From contig NZ_JACHJG010000004.1 in assembly GCF_014203545.1 (NCBI RefSeq), forward strand, positions 62,001 through 126,000: DNA of 64,000 bases, written 5' to 3'. This DNA comes from Streptomyces netropsis (GTDB lineage: Bacteria > Actinomycetota > Actinomycetes > Streptomycetales > Streptomycetaceae). The translations under genes were made by a program, and so were the position numbers. This document shows positions 35,144 through 43,626 of this stretch, in pieces (position 1 is the first letter of the stretch; every line of letters starts with the position of its first letter). The notes under the pieces were generated by a model. It searched no databases. It had not been told where the DNA came from and worked only from the letters and a program-made list of their open reading frames with translations.

Positions 35144-36133
35144 TCATTGACTGTTGCGGATCTCGTCGATGCGCCGCGCCAGGGCCTCCGTCTCCGCGAT
35201 CAGCCGCGCATGCGCCTTCTTCTGCTCCTCATCGCCCTGGGCCCTGAACGCCACGCTGAAGTGGGGTTGGAGCTGGGTCCACCAGCCGTAGTCCAGCATC
35301 GCCCACGCCTGTGGGCAGAGGGGGGCGCGGGTTTTGGGGAGATAGCCGCTGTCGACCAGGGACTTCTGGTACTTTTTCGGGTCGCTTCCCTCCAGGTAGC
35401 ACAGGAAGTTGAAGGCCCGTTGCTGGGTGACGGGATGGTCGCTCGCCAGGCCTTCCAGGGTCGGCTGGCCTTCCTTGCGGGCGAGCTCGTCGAAGAGGAC
35501 CGCGGCGGCCAGCGACGGGCCCGGCCCGACCTCGTTGACGGTGTAGAAGGACGCGAAGCCGTCAGCCGCGTCCTCTTCGAGGCCGAGGTTGGCCAGGAGG
35601 AGCTGGCGTTGCAGGGCGTGGCCCATCTCGTGGCCGAAGATGAACTCGGTCGACAGCACGGTCAGATCGTCGGTGTTGTACTCGGACGCGGGGAACGGGG
35701 CAGGCCGTTCGACGGTCTTCACGACATCGGCGAAGGCCTTCTCGATGGTCGTCAGGAACGACGGCGGGATGAAGATCGTCCTGCCGTCGGGTTGGGTGAC
35801 GGCGTCGGTGACGCCGGGCGGCACGTCGGCGGTGACCTTCACGACCATATCGTGCGGGAGGGTCAGAGCTCTGTTCACCCATTCGGCCGACCGCTCCAGC
35901 ACACGGGACCTCCGGATCAGCGCCACGGCCTGCCGGTCCTCCGGTTTGACCGTTCGGGCCTCGTAGACGACGGTGACCCTGCCGGAGCGCGCCGCCTGGG
36001 GGCGAGGCCCTGCTCCGAGCGCCTGCCCGGCGTCGCGGGCCTCGCCGCACCCGGTCACGACGACCCCGGCGAGGACCAGCACACCTGACAGGACGATGCG
36101 CGCCCGCTTCGGGCGACCGGCGGTGTTCGGCAT
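35144..36133 (-). CDS. Lipoprotein zinc metallopeptidase (DUF4344-like)
   Basis: A 329-residue exported protein. The N-terminus (MPNTAGRPKRARIVLSGVLVLAGVV) leads to the lipobox VTGC (Cys about 29), so it is anchored on the outer face of the membrane. The zinc-binding HExxH motif is HEMGH in STEFIFGHEMGHALQRQL (about residue 170), and EEDAADGFASFY supplies the likely third ligand. This arrangement matches the DUF4344 putative metallopeptidases. The ATG at 36133 was chosen because it gives a complete lipoprotein signal. The gene lies between repeat copies 2 and 3, so it is probably island cargo. Substrate unknown. Confidence 0.85.
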   Translation of the reverse strand: MPNTAGRPKRARIVLSGVLVLAGVVVTGCGEARDAGQALGAGPRPQAARSGRVTVVYEARTVKPEDRQAVALIRRSRVLERSAEWVNRALTLPHDMVVKVTADVPPGVTDAVTQPDGRTIFIPPSFLTTIEKAFADVVKTVERPAPFPASEYNTDDLTVLSTEFIFGHEMGHALQRQLLLANLGLEEDAADGFASFYTVNEVGPGPSLAAAVLFDELARKEGQPTLEGLASDHPVTQQRAFNFLCYLEGSDPKKYQKSLVDSGYLPKTRAPLCPQAWAMLDYGWWTQLQPHFSVAFRAQGDEEQKKAHARLIAETEALARRIDEIRNSQ

Positions 36134-36668
36134 CCTTGATCGGCTCCCATCGCGTGTTCCCGCACTGATCCTCCGGCCGTCCGGCGGCGGGCGCCCGTCG
36201 AGCCGCCCGTACGGGGGAACGTCCGCCACGGTGTCGACGAAGACGACGATCCGAACATGCAGGCCAGCCGCCCGGACGGCGTCCACCCCGTCGGGCGTCA
36301 GGGCGGTGGATTGCTGTCGGAACAGTTGCGGCCAGACCCTCGATTCACATCATCACCCAGCGTCTGGAGCAGTTCGCCGAGCGCACTCCGTAGCTTGGCT
36401 GTGGGGTCCGCACCCACGCGCTCCAGAGCGACCCTGCTGTACGAGGAGCAGCGCCTTCATCGGCTACACACTCGGCTTCGCAGTGGTCGCCGCCGTGCAA
36501 CTGCTGTACCACCAGGAGACGAAGAACCTGCTGGTGAGCTACTCCCGAAGAAGCTGGGGTTCTTCTGGCTGACCGCAGAGCACGCGCGCGAGCGCGACTG
36601 CGCGGCGTCGACCGCGTCGATCCACTCGTCGCCGGCGCCGGGTGCCGCCGCGCCTCGGTGGTGCGCTG
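36134..36668. other. Intergenic region with the third aldehyde dehydrogenase end
   Basis: About 535 bp between the metallopeptidase start and the MerR-HEAT stop. Apart from the repeat copy at 36507-36567, I see no gene-like coding or hairpin. It should contain the metallopeptidase promoter near 36150-36250. Confidence 0.5.
36507..36567 (+). pseudogene. Near-identical 3'-end fragment of the aldehyde dehydrogenase gene (repeat copy 3)
   Basis: Reads [13 protein letters not shown] and then shifts frame because one G is missing relative to the intact gene; the TAG stop is TGG. Over the 51 bp from AGACGAAG the DNA is otherwise identical to 27015-27066 except at the stop. It is therefore recent or homogenised, unlike copy 2, and marks the right boundary of the accessory region. 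Confidence 0.85.
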
Positions 36669-37706
36669 TCAGGAATCCTGGTCGGCCCGGTCTTCCGGGG
36701 ACCGCTCTTCGAGGACTCCGGCGAGGGCCGAGGCGACGAGGGCGACGGCGTGGTCGTCGTCGTGGGCCAGTTGGCGCAGGACCTCCTGCGCGGTGGTTCC
36801 CGCGAGCTCGACCAGTGCCTGGGTGAGGCGGATCCGCGTCGCGGAGTCCGCGGTGGGCGCGGCGAGTTCGTCGACCAGGGCGGTCGTGATCCGGTCCGCG
36901 CACCCGGGGTCCTGGGACAGCGTTCCCAGAACCTCCGCCGCGTCCACGTCATGGGAGCCCTCGACCACCATGCGGACGAGTGTGGGCACGGCCGCGGCCA
37001 CGCCGTGCCTGCCCAGGGCCAGAGCGGCGTGTCTGCGCACCGTCGGGTCCGGGTCCCCGAGGGCGTCCGCGAGCACCGCGATCGCACCCGGGGCCTCGGG
37101 CATCTCGGCGATCGCCTGCACCGCGCGCCGCCGGATGTCGACGTCCTCCGAGTGCGCGCCGGCGTCCAGCGCCGCCACGCCGTCGCCGCCCGATCGGGCG
37201 AGCGCCCAGCGCAGGGCGCCTGCGACGTGGGGGTCGGATTCGGTCAGGACCGCTCCGGCCAGCAGCTCGGCGGGAACCGACACACCCTCCGGCCGGGCCA
37301 GGACGGCCTGCTGCCTGCGCGCGGCGCTGGTCGAGTTGAGTTCCCGCATGAGTTCGACGATGCGCAGGACGCCCTGCCAACCGGTGGGCGCCGACGCGTC
37401 GATCGCACGGAGTCGCTCGAGCAGCTCCTGTTCCCGCGCCAGGCGGTCCTCCGTCCACCGGATGAGGTCGCTGACCAAGGCGGACGGCGTGAAGGCCGGG
37501 TCCTCCAGCGCGCGCCCGATCTGCTTGAGCGAGAGCCCGAGGGACCGCAGGCTCTCCACGTGGAAGATCCTGCGGACGTCCTCGGCGGAGTACTCGCGGT
37601 AGCCGCCGACGGTGCGGCCCGTCGGCCGCACCAACCCCAGGGCGTCGTAGTGCCGGAGCATCCGGCTGCTCACCCCGGAACGGCGGGCCACATCACCGAT
37701 CAGCAA
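36669..37706 (-). CDS. MerR-family regulator fused to HEAT repeats
   Basis: A 345-residue protein. Residues 1-70 are a MerR winged helix-turn-helix (LLIGDVARRSGVSSRMLRHYDALGLVRP, then GGYREYSAEDVRRI), followed by the dimerisation helix. From about residue 140 to the end run HEAT-type helical repeats (DPHVAGALRWALARSGG, HSEDVDIRRRAVQAIAEMPE, DPDPTVRRHAALALGRHG), which could bind a protein partner or sense a signal. No effector-binding GyrI or metal-Cys motif is present. The start is uncertain: a TTG at 37706, within the stop region of the upstream gene, gives the normal MerR beginning. The two genes overlap and form an operon. Confidence 0.82.
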   Translation of the reverse strand: MLIGDVARRSGVSSRMLRHYDALGLVRPTGRTVGGYREYSAEDVRRIFHVESLRSLGLSLKQIGRALEDPAFTPSALVSDLIRWTEDRLAREQELLERLRAIDASAPTGWQGVLRIVELMRELNSTSAARRQQAVLARPEGVSVPAELLAGAVLTESDPHVAGALRWALARSGGDGVAALDAGAHSEDVDIRRRAVQAIAEMPEAPGAIAVLADALGDPDPTVRRHAALALGRHGVAAAVPTLVRMVVEGSHDVDAAEVLGTLSQDPGCADRITTALVDELAAPTADSATRIRLTQALVELAGTTAQEVLRQLAHDDDHAVALVASALAGVLEERSPEDRADQDS

Positions 37707-38473
37707 TGCGCGGTCTCCGTCGACCCGGTCGTCTCCGAGGTCTCGGCGGTCTCGGCGGTCTCCGGGGTCCCGGTGCCTGCCGACGCCGCCGCGGCGACGG
37801 CAGCAGCCGCTTCCGGGCCGAGTGTGACCACGCGCTTCGCCTCTTCGATGGCCGCGTCGAAACCGGTCTCCGGGTCCTGCCGGAGCAGCTCGGTGGCACG
37901 GGCGTGCGCGGCCACCGCCGGGTCGGGGTGCTCCGCGGCCTTCTCCAGGGCGGGCTTGATCACGTCGCCGAGGTCGACGAAGGCCCGGCTCAGGCTCAGC
38001 TGCACGTTGCGGTCGCCGCGGCCGAGCTGCAGAACCAGTTCGTCGACCAGGTCCTTCTCCTCGTCCTCGGGCACGAGGGAGACCGCGACGCGCCACGCGG
38101 TCCGCGCGAGCTCGTCGTCGGCGTCGCGCAGCATGTCGCGGGTGATCCAGGCCCACGTGCTCTTGTCGCCGATCTTGGAGAGCGTGTGCAGCGCCTGGCT
38201 GCGGGCCTGGGTGCGCTCGGAGTCGAGCTCCTGGCGGATCCGGGGCAGGGTGACCTCCGGCGAGAGGCGGGTCAGCGCCCAGGACAGCATGTCCCGTACG
38301 AAGAAGTCCGGCTCGACCGCGCACCGCTCGACGAGCGCCTCCAGGAACTCGGGGTCGGGGTTCGAGCCGACCGCCAGGGCCGCCTTGAGCCGGACGGACG
38401 AGTCCTCGGCTCCCAGGGCGTTGGCCACGCGGGTGTTCTGCGGGGTTACGTTGGTCGTGTTGATCGGGACCAC
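37700..38473 (-). CDS. HEAT-repeat protein
   Basis: A 257-residue soluble protein made of HEAT-like helical repeats (EDSSVRLKAALAVGSNPD, DFFVRDMLSWALTRLSPE, SERTQARSQALHTLSKIGD, DADDELARTAWRVAVSLV, DRNVQLSLSRAFVDLGD), ending in a Thr/Glu-rich tail. Such scaffolds mediate protein contacts; relatives occur beside MerR-HEAT regulators. The GTG at 38473 abuts an AGGAG with almost no spacer, so either the true start is slightly downstream or the mRNA is leaderless. The downstream MerR-HEAT gene overlaps its stop, suggesting the two HEAT proteins interact. Confidence 0.8.
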   Translation of the reverse strand: MVPINTTNVTPQNTRVANALGAEDSSVRLKAALAVGSNPDPEFLEALVERCAVEPDFFVRDMLSWALTRLSPEVTLPRIRQELDSERTQARSQALHTLSKIGDKSTWAWITRDMLRDADDELARTAWRVAVSLVPEDEEKDLVDELVLQLGRGDRNVQLSLSRAFVDLGDVIKPALEKAAEHPDPAVAAHARATELLRQDPETGFDAAIEEAKRVVTLGPEAAAAVAAAASAGTGTPETAETAETSETTGSTETAHC

Positions 38474-38495
38474 CTCCTGCGCCCAAGTGGAAACG

Positions 38496-38516
38496 TTATC
38501 ACCGTGTCAAGGTCAA
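38496..38516 (-). promoter_or_regulatory. Candidate MerR-type operator/promoter
   Basis: TTATCACCGTGTCAA (38496-38510) is an imperfect dyad, and a -35-like TTGACC (reading on the minus strand, 38516-38511) overlaps it. MerR regulators bind dyads placed between -35 and -10. It lies 23 bp upstream of the HEAT gene. No good -10 hexamer was seen, so the assignment is tentative. Confidence 0.35.
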
Positions 38517-38660
38517 GCCCGTGACCGGTGAATCGGGAAATCCGCTGGTCACGGGCTCTGCCCGGGGGCGCGCCAAGGACGGTGGGTGACCGTACCGGGC
38601 ACCGTGGGTGCGTGCGTGGGAGACCGGGCGGGCACCGGACGCCCGGCTGCCTCGTACCGG

Positions 38661-39719
38661 TCAGGACGTCCGGCGCGCGAGCACCCGGTACGTGTTGGAC
38701 AGGCCGCGACCGCCACCGATCGACGCGGAGACCCGGTCCACCAGGTAGGCCAGCACGAGCGCCGGGACGCTCGCGTTGAAAGCGATCTTGCGCAGCAGCG
38801 CGCGGGCACGTGACGGCGGGGCCGGTCGCCACGCCAGATCCTCCCCGCCGATCAGCGCCGCGTTGATCGCCAGGACCGCCGCGCTGACGGCGTCCTGCCC
38901 GTTGTGCGGTTCGGCCCGCTGCTCGGAGACGACGGTCAGTCCCAGGGCGCTCAGCTCGGCGCGCAGGTTCGCGATCGGAATCATGTGCAGGTGCTGGGGC
39001 TGCAGCCAGGAGATCCACCACTTGCCGAGGAGCCGGGCCCAGGCGCACTCCGGGTCGGGCAGTTCGATGGCCAGGTGCCCGCCCACCGGCAGGGCCGCCG
39101 CCGCGGCGGCCATCTCCGCCTTGGGGTCCGCGGTGTGTTCCAGATAGTGATACATGCTGATCACGTCGTACTGACCGGCGAACTCGGGGGCGAGGTCGAT
39201 GAAGCTGCCCTGGTAGGCCTTGCGGATCCGCCCCTTCTGCTGGGCGATCACCACTCCGTCGGTCCGGTCGAGTCCGTCGAACTCGGTGTCCGGCAGCACC
39301 CTCTTCGCGTCGGCCAGGAAGTGCCCGTGCCCCGTGCCGACGTCGAGCCACTGCTTGGGCCTGCCCTGCGCGGCGACCATGTGGGTCCGCCCGTCGTGCC
39401 CGGCGCGCTTGGTCCCGAAGATCTTGTTCATGTTCTCTTCGCCGAGACCGTCGTAGAAGTCCCGGTAGTAGAACTCGAGTCCCTCGTCGTTCAGCCGGGG
39501 GTTCTGGAAGACGTGCCCGCAGTCCTTGCAGGAATCCAGGACGAAGACGCCCGGCTTGTGCTGCATCACGTCCGTCGTCCGCAGGAGGAGGCCGATCCGC
39601 TTGGAATCACACCACGGGCAGGATTCCCTGCGCTCGTCGAAGAACCGGTCGGTTCCGGCAGCGAGGTCTGACAGGTAGGCCGGTCGGCGTTCGGCGACCG
39701 CATCGCTTCTCGTGGTCAT
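38661..39719 (-). CDS. SAM-dependent methyltransferase with N-terminal zinc ribbon
   Basis: A 352-residue class I methyltransferase. Residues 33-75 form a Cys4 zinc ribbon (SCPWCDSKR ... LDSCKDCGHVFQNPRL), followed by YYRDFYDGLG and the SAM-binding motif WLDVGTGHGHFL (about 125-137). Motif-like AIELPDPECAWARLLGKWW and a C-terminal hydrophobic segment (NASVPALVLAYLVDRVSA) come later. The architecture is common in sugar or polysaccharide methyltransferases. It is divergent from the sugar epimerase gene and is taken as the left edge of the polyketide cluster, where it could methylate the sugar or aglycone. Boundary and acceptor are inferred. Confidence 0.83.
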   Translation of the reverse strand: MTTRSDAVAERRPAYLSDLAAGTDRFFDERRESCPWCDSKRIGLLLRTTDVMQHKPGVFVLDSCKDCGHVFQNPRLNDEGLEFYYRDFYDGLGEENMNKIFGTKRAGHDGRTHMVAAQGRPKQWLDVGTGHGHFLADAKRVLPDTEFDGLDRTDGVVIAQQKGRIRKAYQGSFIDLAPEFAGQYDVISMYHYLEHTADPKAEMAAAAAALPVGGHLAIELPDPECAWARLLGKWWISWLQPQHLHMIPIANLRAELSALGLTVVSEQRAEPHNGQDAVSAAVLAINAALIGGEDLAWRPAPPSRARALLRKIAFNASVPALVLAYLVDRVSASIGGGRGLSNTYRVLARRTS

Positions 39720-40129
39720 GCGCGCGATGCTAATCGTTCGCGGTGCAACTCAGCACGATCTTGACCGAATTTACACAGTGATCGACAAGTCGGGAGTTCC
39801 TCCACGCCGACACCGCCCCTGCTGTGACGGCTGATTGTGCCGGTGTAGTAGGGAAACCCGCTGGCTGGTACGGTGCGTTGACGGTGATCACGGCCACCGG
39901 CGGGCAAGGACCTCATGCCCCACTGTGCCGCCTCGACGAAGAGCGGGTCGCTGAACCGTACGACGCGCGACCGCTCATCCCGAACAGCATCGCCCGTGAC
40001 CGGAGTTGTCCATTCCAGCGCCATCCGTTCGGTCTCCCGATCCGGAGGAGTCCGAGCGCGCGGGCGGCCTGGTTCCAGGTTCCTGACCGGCGACAGGTCG
40101 CCGGTTCTTTTCACATGGGGGAAAAAGGG
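39720..40129. other. Divergent promoter region, methyltransferase / epimerase
   Basis: About 410 bp between two divergent cluster genes, locally less GC-rich (for example ATGCTAATCGTT and CCGAATTTACACAG near the left end). It should contain promoters for both genes. No operator dyad stands out. Confidence 0.5.
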
Positions 40130-41098
40130 ATGCCCGCAGCACTCGTCCCAAATGGCGGTCCTCGTCGACCCGAGCCCGTCGTGGCCGTCGTCGGCGCCAA
40201 CGGATTCCTCGGCAGAAGCGTCATGCGCGCCCTGTCCGGGGCCGGAGTCGAGGCACGCGGGTTCACCAGCGCGGAACCGGCCGTGCACGGCACGTGGCAG
40301 GACCCCGCGCTCCGCCACTGTGATGTGGTCTTCTACCTGGCGAGCCGGATCAGTCCGGCGATCGCCGAACGGGAACCGGAGCGCGCCGCCCAGGAGATCA
40401 CCGACTTCCGGGCGTTCCTCGACGCACTGCGGGAGAACCCGCGACGACCGGTCGTGACGCTCGCGGCGTCGGGTGGCACCGTGTACGACCCGCGGTGCGA
40501 GCCGCCGTATGACGAGCAGTCACCCGCCCGTCCGAGCAACGTCTACGGCAAGGCCAAACTCGAGCAGGAGGAAGCGCTGGCAGGCGCGTCCGACTGGCTC
40601 GCTCCTGTGGTGCTGCGGCTGTCCAACGTGTACGGCCCGGGACAGCGCACCGCCGCGGGCTACGGGGTGATCGGGCACTGGATGCAGGCACTGCTGGCGG
40701 GCGAGCAGCTCCGCATACTCGGCCACGGCGGGTCGAGCAGGGATTACGTCCACGTCGACGATGTGGCGAACGCGATGCTCGCGGTGCTGGGGAGGGCTCC
40801 CGCCCTGCGTGCGGCGGACCGGCCGACCGTGTTGAACATCGGCGCCGGGTCCCCGACTTCGCTGGACGACCTGCACCGGCATCTGGAGGCCACGGTCGGG
40901 CGGCCGGTTCCGGTGGAACGCGAACCGGCTCGCCCGTTCGACCGCAGGGACGTGTGGTTGGACATCCGGCGCGCGGCGGACGTGCTCGGCTGGCGGCCGG
41001 AGATCGGCCTCGCCGAAGGGCTCGCCGACACCTGGAAGTACCAACTGAGCACGTCGCGGGAGCCTGCCCGCCCGGCGCACCGACCCGACGGCCGGTAG
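40130..41098 (+). CDS. NAD-dependent sugar epimerase/dehydratase/ketoreductase (SDR)
   Basis: Extended short-chain dehydrogenase of 322 residues acting on nucleotide sugars. The Rossmann motif is VAVVGANGFLGRSVMRAL (residues 17-34), the catalytic pair Y-x3-K is in SNVYGKAKLEQE (about 140), and NVYGPGQRT and DYVHVDDVANAML follow, as in dTDP-hexose 4-ketoreductases and epimerases. The ATG at 40130 was chosen; an in-frame ATG at 40115 is also possible. It is the only sugar-nucleotide gene in the window, so it probably performs a late step on an activated deoxysugar made by genes elsewhere. It ends 7 bp before the stop of the convergent methyltransferase. Confidence 0.85.
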   Translation: MPAALVPNGGPRRPEPVVAVVGANGFLGRSVMRALSGAGVEARGFTSAEPAVHGTWQDPALRHCDVVFYLASRISPAIAEREPERAAQEITDFRAFLDALRENPRRPVVTLAASGGTVYDPRCEPPYDEQSPARPSNVYGKAKLEQEEALAGASDWLAPVVLRLSNVYGPGQRTAAGYGVIGHWMQALLAGEQLRILGHGGSSRDYVHVDDVANAMLAVLGRAPALRAADRPTVLNIGAGSPTSLDDLHRHLEATVGRPVPVEREPARPFDRRDVWLDIRRAADVLGWRPEIGLAEGLADTWKYQLSTSREPARPAHRPDGR

Positions 41099-41105
41099 CC
41101 CGGCG

Positions 41106-42014
41106 TCAGCCCTGGGAGGGGCGGCGCAGCACAGCGACGATCACACCGACCGCCGGGTCGTCCTCGATCAGCCAGTGCAACCGCTTCTCCCCGGGGCCCG
41201 CCTGCAGGATCCTCTTGATCTCCGGCGGAACTTCGTTGTGCTTGGCGTACTCGTAGACCGCCCCGTAGAACCGGTGCGCGGTGTACTTGGTGTGCTGGCT
41301 GATGTCGGTGACCTCGACGACGTCCAGGCCGGCGGCGGAGGCGAACGACGCGTAGTCGGCCGCCCGGACCAGCGGGGCCGTGTGCCACGACTCGATGAGC
41401 TTGGCAAGCGCCGCCTGCTGCACCTTGTCGACCACGCTGTTCTGGATCCTCTTCAGCAGCGAGGGCTTGGGCAGGTCGGCGGAGGCGGGGGGCCGCTCGA
41501 CGAAGTCGGTGAGCGCCAACGAACCCCCCGGCCGCAGCACTCGCGCGATCTGCTTGAGCGCCTGGACGCGGTCCGGCATGTGCACGATGGACTCGAGCGC
41601 GAGGACGTGGTCGAAGGAGTTGTCCTCGAAGGGCATCTCCAACGCGTTGGCGTGCTCGAAGCGCGCCCGGTCGGCGCATCCCTCGCGCTCCGCACGGGCG
41701 TTGGCCAGTTCCACATCCCGCGCGCTGATCGAGATCCCGACCAGTTCCGCACCGGTCCTGGTGGCCAGTCGCACGCCCGGCGTGCCGACACCGCACCCGA
41801 CATCGAGCACCCGGTCACCGGGGCCCGGCGCCAGCTTGTCGATCAGGATGTCGGACAGCCGGTCCGATGCCTGCTCGAACGTGCTGTCGTCCTCGGGGCC
41901 GTTCCAGTAGCCGTAATGCATGCTGCCGCCCTGGAATTGAGCGATCAGACCGTTGGCCGCATCGTAGAACGCACCGACTTCCTCGGGCTTGGGAAGCGAT
42001 ATACCAGTGCTCAT
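41106..42014 (-). CDS. SAM-dependent methyltransferase (UbiE/O-methyltransferase type)
   Basis: A 302-residue class I methyltransferase. SAM motif I is RVLDVGCGVGTPGVRLA (about residues 64-80), followed by GISISARDVELANAR, the post-motif FEHANALEMPFEDNSFDHVLALESIVHM and RVLRPGGSLALTDFVERP. This set is typical of antibiotic O-methyltransferases acting on sugars or polyketides (RebM- and MitM-like). ATG at 42014 with GAGGAG 6 nt upstream. It is divergent from the glycosyltransferase gene, making sugar or macrolide O-methylation likely. Confidence 0.88.
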   Translation of the reverse strand: MSTGISLPKPEEVGAFYDAANGLIAQFQGGSMHYGYWNGPEDDSTFEQASDRLSDILIDKLAPGPGDRVLDVGCGVGTPGVRLATRTGAELVGISISARDVELANARAEREGCADRARFEHANALEMPFEDNSFDHVLALESIVHMPDRVQALKQIARVLRPGGSLALTDFVERPPASADLPKPSLLKRIQNSVVDKVQQAALAKLIESWHTAPLVRAADYASFASAAGLDVVEVTDISQHTKYTAHRFYGAVYEYAKHNEVPPEIKRILQAGPGEKRLHWLIEDDPAVGVIVAVLRRPSQG

Positions 42015-42300
42015 CTGAACTCCTCAGCAGACACGGCTCTACCTGTCGAAACCAGTCGAACGCTACCAGCAGGCCTACCCGTTGGGCAGTGGTTCATGAT
42101 CCGGAACACACCCTAGCCGGGGGAACGGGAACCGTCGCGATCTTGCCATGATCGGAGGCATCACACGTAGTGTGTGGCTCACGAGTCTGGGGGGACGGTC
42201 TCGTCGCACCACCGGGGTACCGGAGCCTGAGCGCCGGACACGGGTCCCACCAGGCCGCGTAACCATCGCTTCCGCCGAACCGACCCGAGGAAGTCCTCTC

Positions 42301-43569
42301 ATGCGCGTGCTGTTCACCGTCAACCCCGAAAAAAACATATTCATGTACCTCGTGCCGATGGCGTGGGCGCTGCGCACGGCCGGCCACGAGGTGCTCGTCG
42401 CCAGCCAACCGCGCTTCGCCCCCACGATCACCCAGGCGGGGCTCACCGCCGTGCCCGTCGGAAACGACTTCGACAAGTGGCAGTTCGGCCGCGAGTACCC
42501 GGAAATCATGGAGTCGATCCGGTCCGGGCTGACCCCGCCGTGGGACGTGGCCGAGGACCCGGAGGGCACGACCTGGGAGTACATCTCGCAGAGCCACAAG
42601 GCCGCGGTGGAAGGCGCGCACGGCGGGGAGGCCGCCGCGGTGATCGACGACCTGGTGGCGTTCGCCCGCCACTGGAAGCCGGACCTGGTGGTGTGGGACT
42701 CCTTCAGCTACATCGGCTCGATCACGGCGAAGGCGTGCGGTGCGGCGCACGCGCGAGTGGTCTTCGGCGCCGACGTGTTCGGCGCGACCCGCGACATCTA
42801 CCTGCGGTTGAAGGCGCAGCAGCCCGTGTCGGAGCAGATGGACCCGCTGGCCGACTGGCTGGGCGGTCACGCGCGCGCGTTCGGCGGGGACTTCAGCGAG
42901 GACATGACGACCGGCCATGTGACGATCGATCAGTTCCCGCGCAGCCTGCAACTCGACACCAGCCTGGATGTCCTGCAGACGCAGTTCATCGGGTACGGCG
43001 GCCCGGCCGTCGTACCCGACTGGCTGAAGACGGCTCCGGAGCGTCCGCGGGTCGGGATGACCCTGGGGCTGACCGCCACAGAGGTCTTCAACGGCTACAA
43101 CATCCCGGTCACCGAGATCCTCGAATCGGTGTCGGAGTTGGACATCGAACTGGTCGCGACCATCGCCGAGAGCGAGCAGCAGAAGCTGGGGAAGGTCCCG
43201 GACAACGTCCGCCTCGTCCCCTTCGTGCCGTGGCACGCCATCGTTCCCACGTGCGACGCGGTCATCCACCACGCGGGTGCCGCGACCCTCGCGACCACCG
43301 CGCGCCACCCGGTGCCGCAGCTGTCCCTGCACTTCCACTTCGACCAGCCGATCCTGGCCCGCAAGCTGGCCGAGCAGGGTGCCGGGCTGGAGATCCACAC
43401 CACGCAGGCCACCGGGCAGAACATCAAGGAGAGCGTCAACCGCCTGCTGACCGAACCCCGGTTCGCCGAGCGCGCGACCGCCCTGCGCGACGAGATCCTG
43501 GCCGCCCCCTCGCTCAACGAGCTGGTTCCGCAGCTGGAAGAGGTCGTGGCCAAGCACCGCGCCGGCTGA
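42301..43569 (+). CDS. Macrolide-type glycosyltransferase (EryCIII/DesVII family, GT1)
   Basis: A 422-residue GT-B enzyme that would attach a deoxysugar to the polyketide. N-terminal acceptor domain begins MRVLFTVNPEKNIFMYLVPMAWAL with GHEVLVASQP. The donor domain ends in the signature VRLVPFVPWHAIVPTCDAVIHHAGAATLATT (about residues 305-335) and the HFHFDQPILARKLAEQGAGL stretch. Members of this family often require an auxiliary P450-like activator (DesVIII/EryCII); none is seen here. The ATG at 42301 is preceded by GAGGAAG. It converges on the P450 gene across a perfect hairpin. Confidence 0.92.
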   Translation: MRVLFTVNPEKNIFMYLVPMAWALRTAGHEVLVASQPRFAPTITQAGLTAVPVGNDFDKWQFGREYPEIMESIRSGLTPPWDVAEDPEGTTWEYISQSHKAAVEGAHGGEAAAVIDDLVAFARHWKPDLVVWDSFSYIGSITAKACGAAHARVVFGADVFGATRDIYLRLKAQQPVSEQMDPLADWLGGHARAFGGDFSEDMTTGHVTIDQFPRSLQLDTSLDVLQTQFIGYGGPAVVPDWLKTAPERPRVGMTLGLTATEVFNGYNIPVTEILESVSELDIELVATIAESEQQKLGKVPDNVRLVPFVPWHAIVPTCDAVIHHAGAATLATTARHPVPQLSLHFHFDQPILARKLAEQGAGLEIHTTQATGQNIKESVNRLLTEPRFAERATALRDEILAAPSLNELVPQLEEVVAKHRAG

Positions 43570-43575
43570 TCGATC

Positions 43576-43619
43576 CGGTGCCGCCGGGTCCGCGCTGGAG
43601 CGCGGACCCGGCGGCACCG
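43576..43619. terminator. 19-bp-stem bidirectional terminator
   Basis: CGGTGCCGCCGGGTCCGCG (43576-43594) pairs perfectly with 43601-43619 around a CTGGAG loop, exactly between the convergent glycosyltransferase and P450 stops. Confidence 0.9.
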
Positions 43620-43626
43620 TGTCGGG

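Larger units (their letters stand above)
27015..36567. mobile_element. Putative genomic island bounded by aldehyde dehydrogenase 3'-end repeats
   Basis: Between two near-identical copies of the ALDH gene end lie about 9.5 kb of accessory cargo: a helicase/STAND module, an IS5 transposase remnant, a possible toxin remnant and a lipoprotein metallopeptidase. A third, diverged ALDH end at 35.0 kb divides it into an 8-kb and a 1.5-kb section, suggesting successive insertions. Site-specific elements often use gene 3' ends and leave direct repeats. No integrase or relaxase is present, so the element would be a remnant. Homologous exchange between related ALDH loci is an alternative explanation. Confidence 0.5.

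Noticed and set aside
35973..36572. + strand open frame of 199 codons ending in the third ALDH fragment
   Set aside because: Most of it is antisense to the metallopeptidase lipoprotein; the ALDH-like end is a frameshifted fragment, not a gene.
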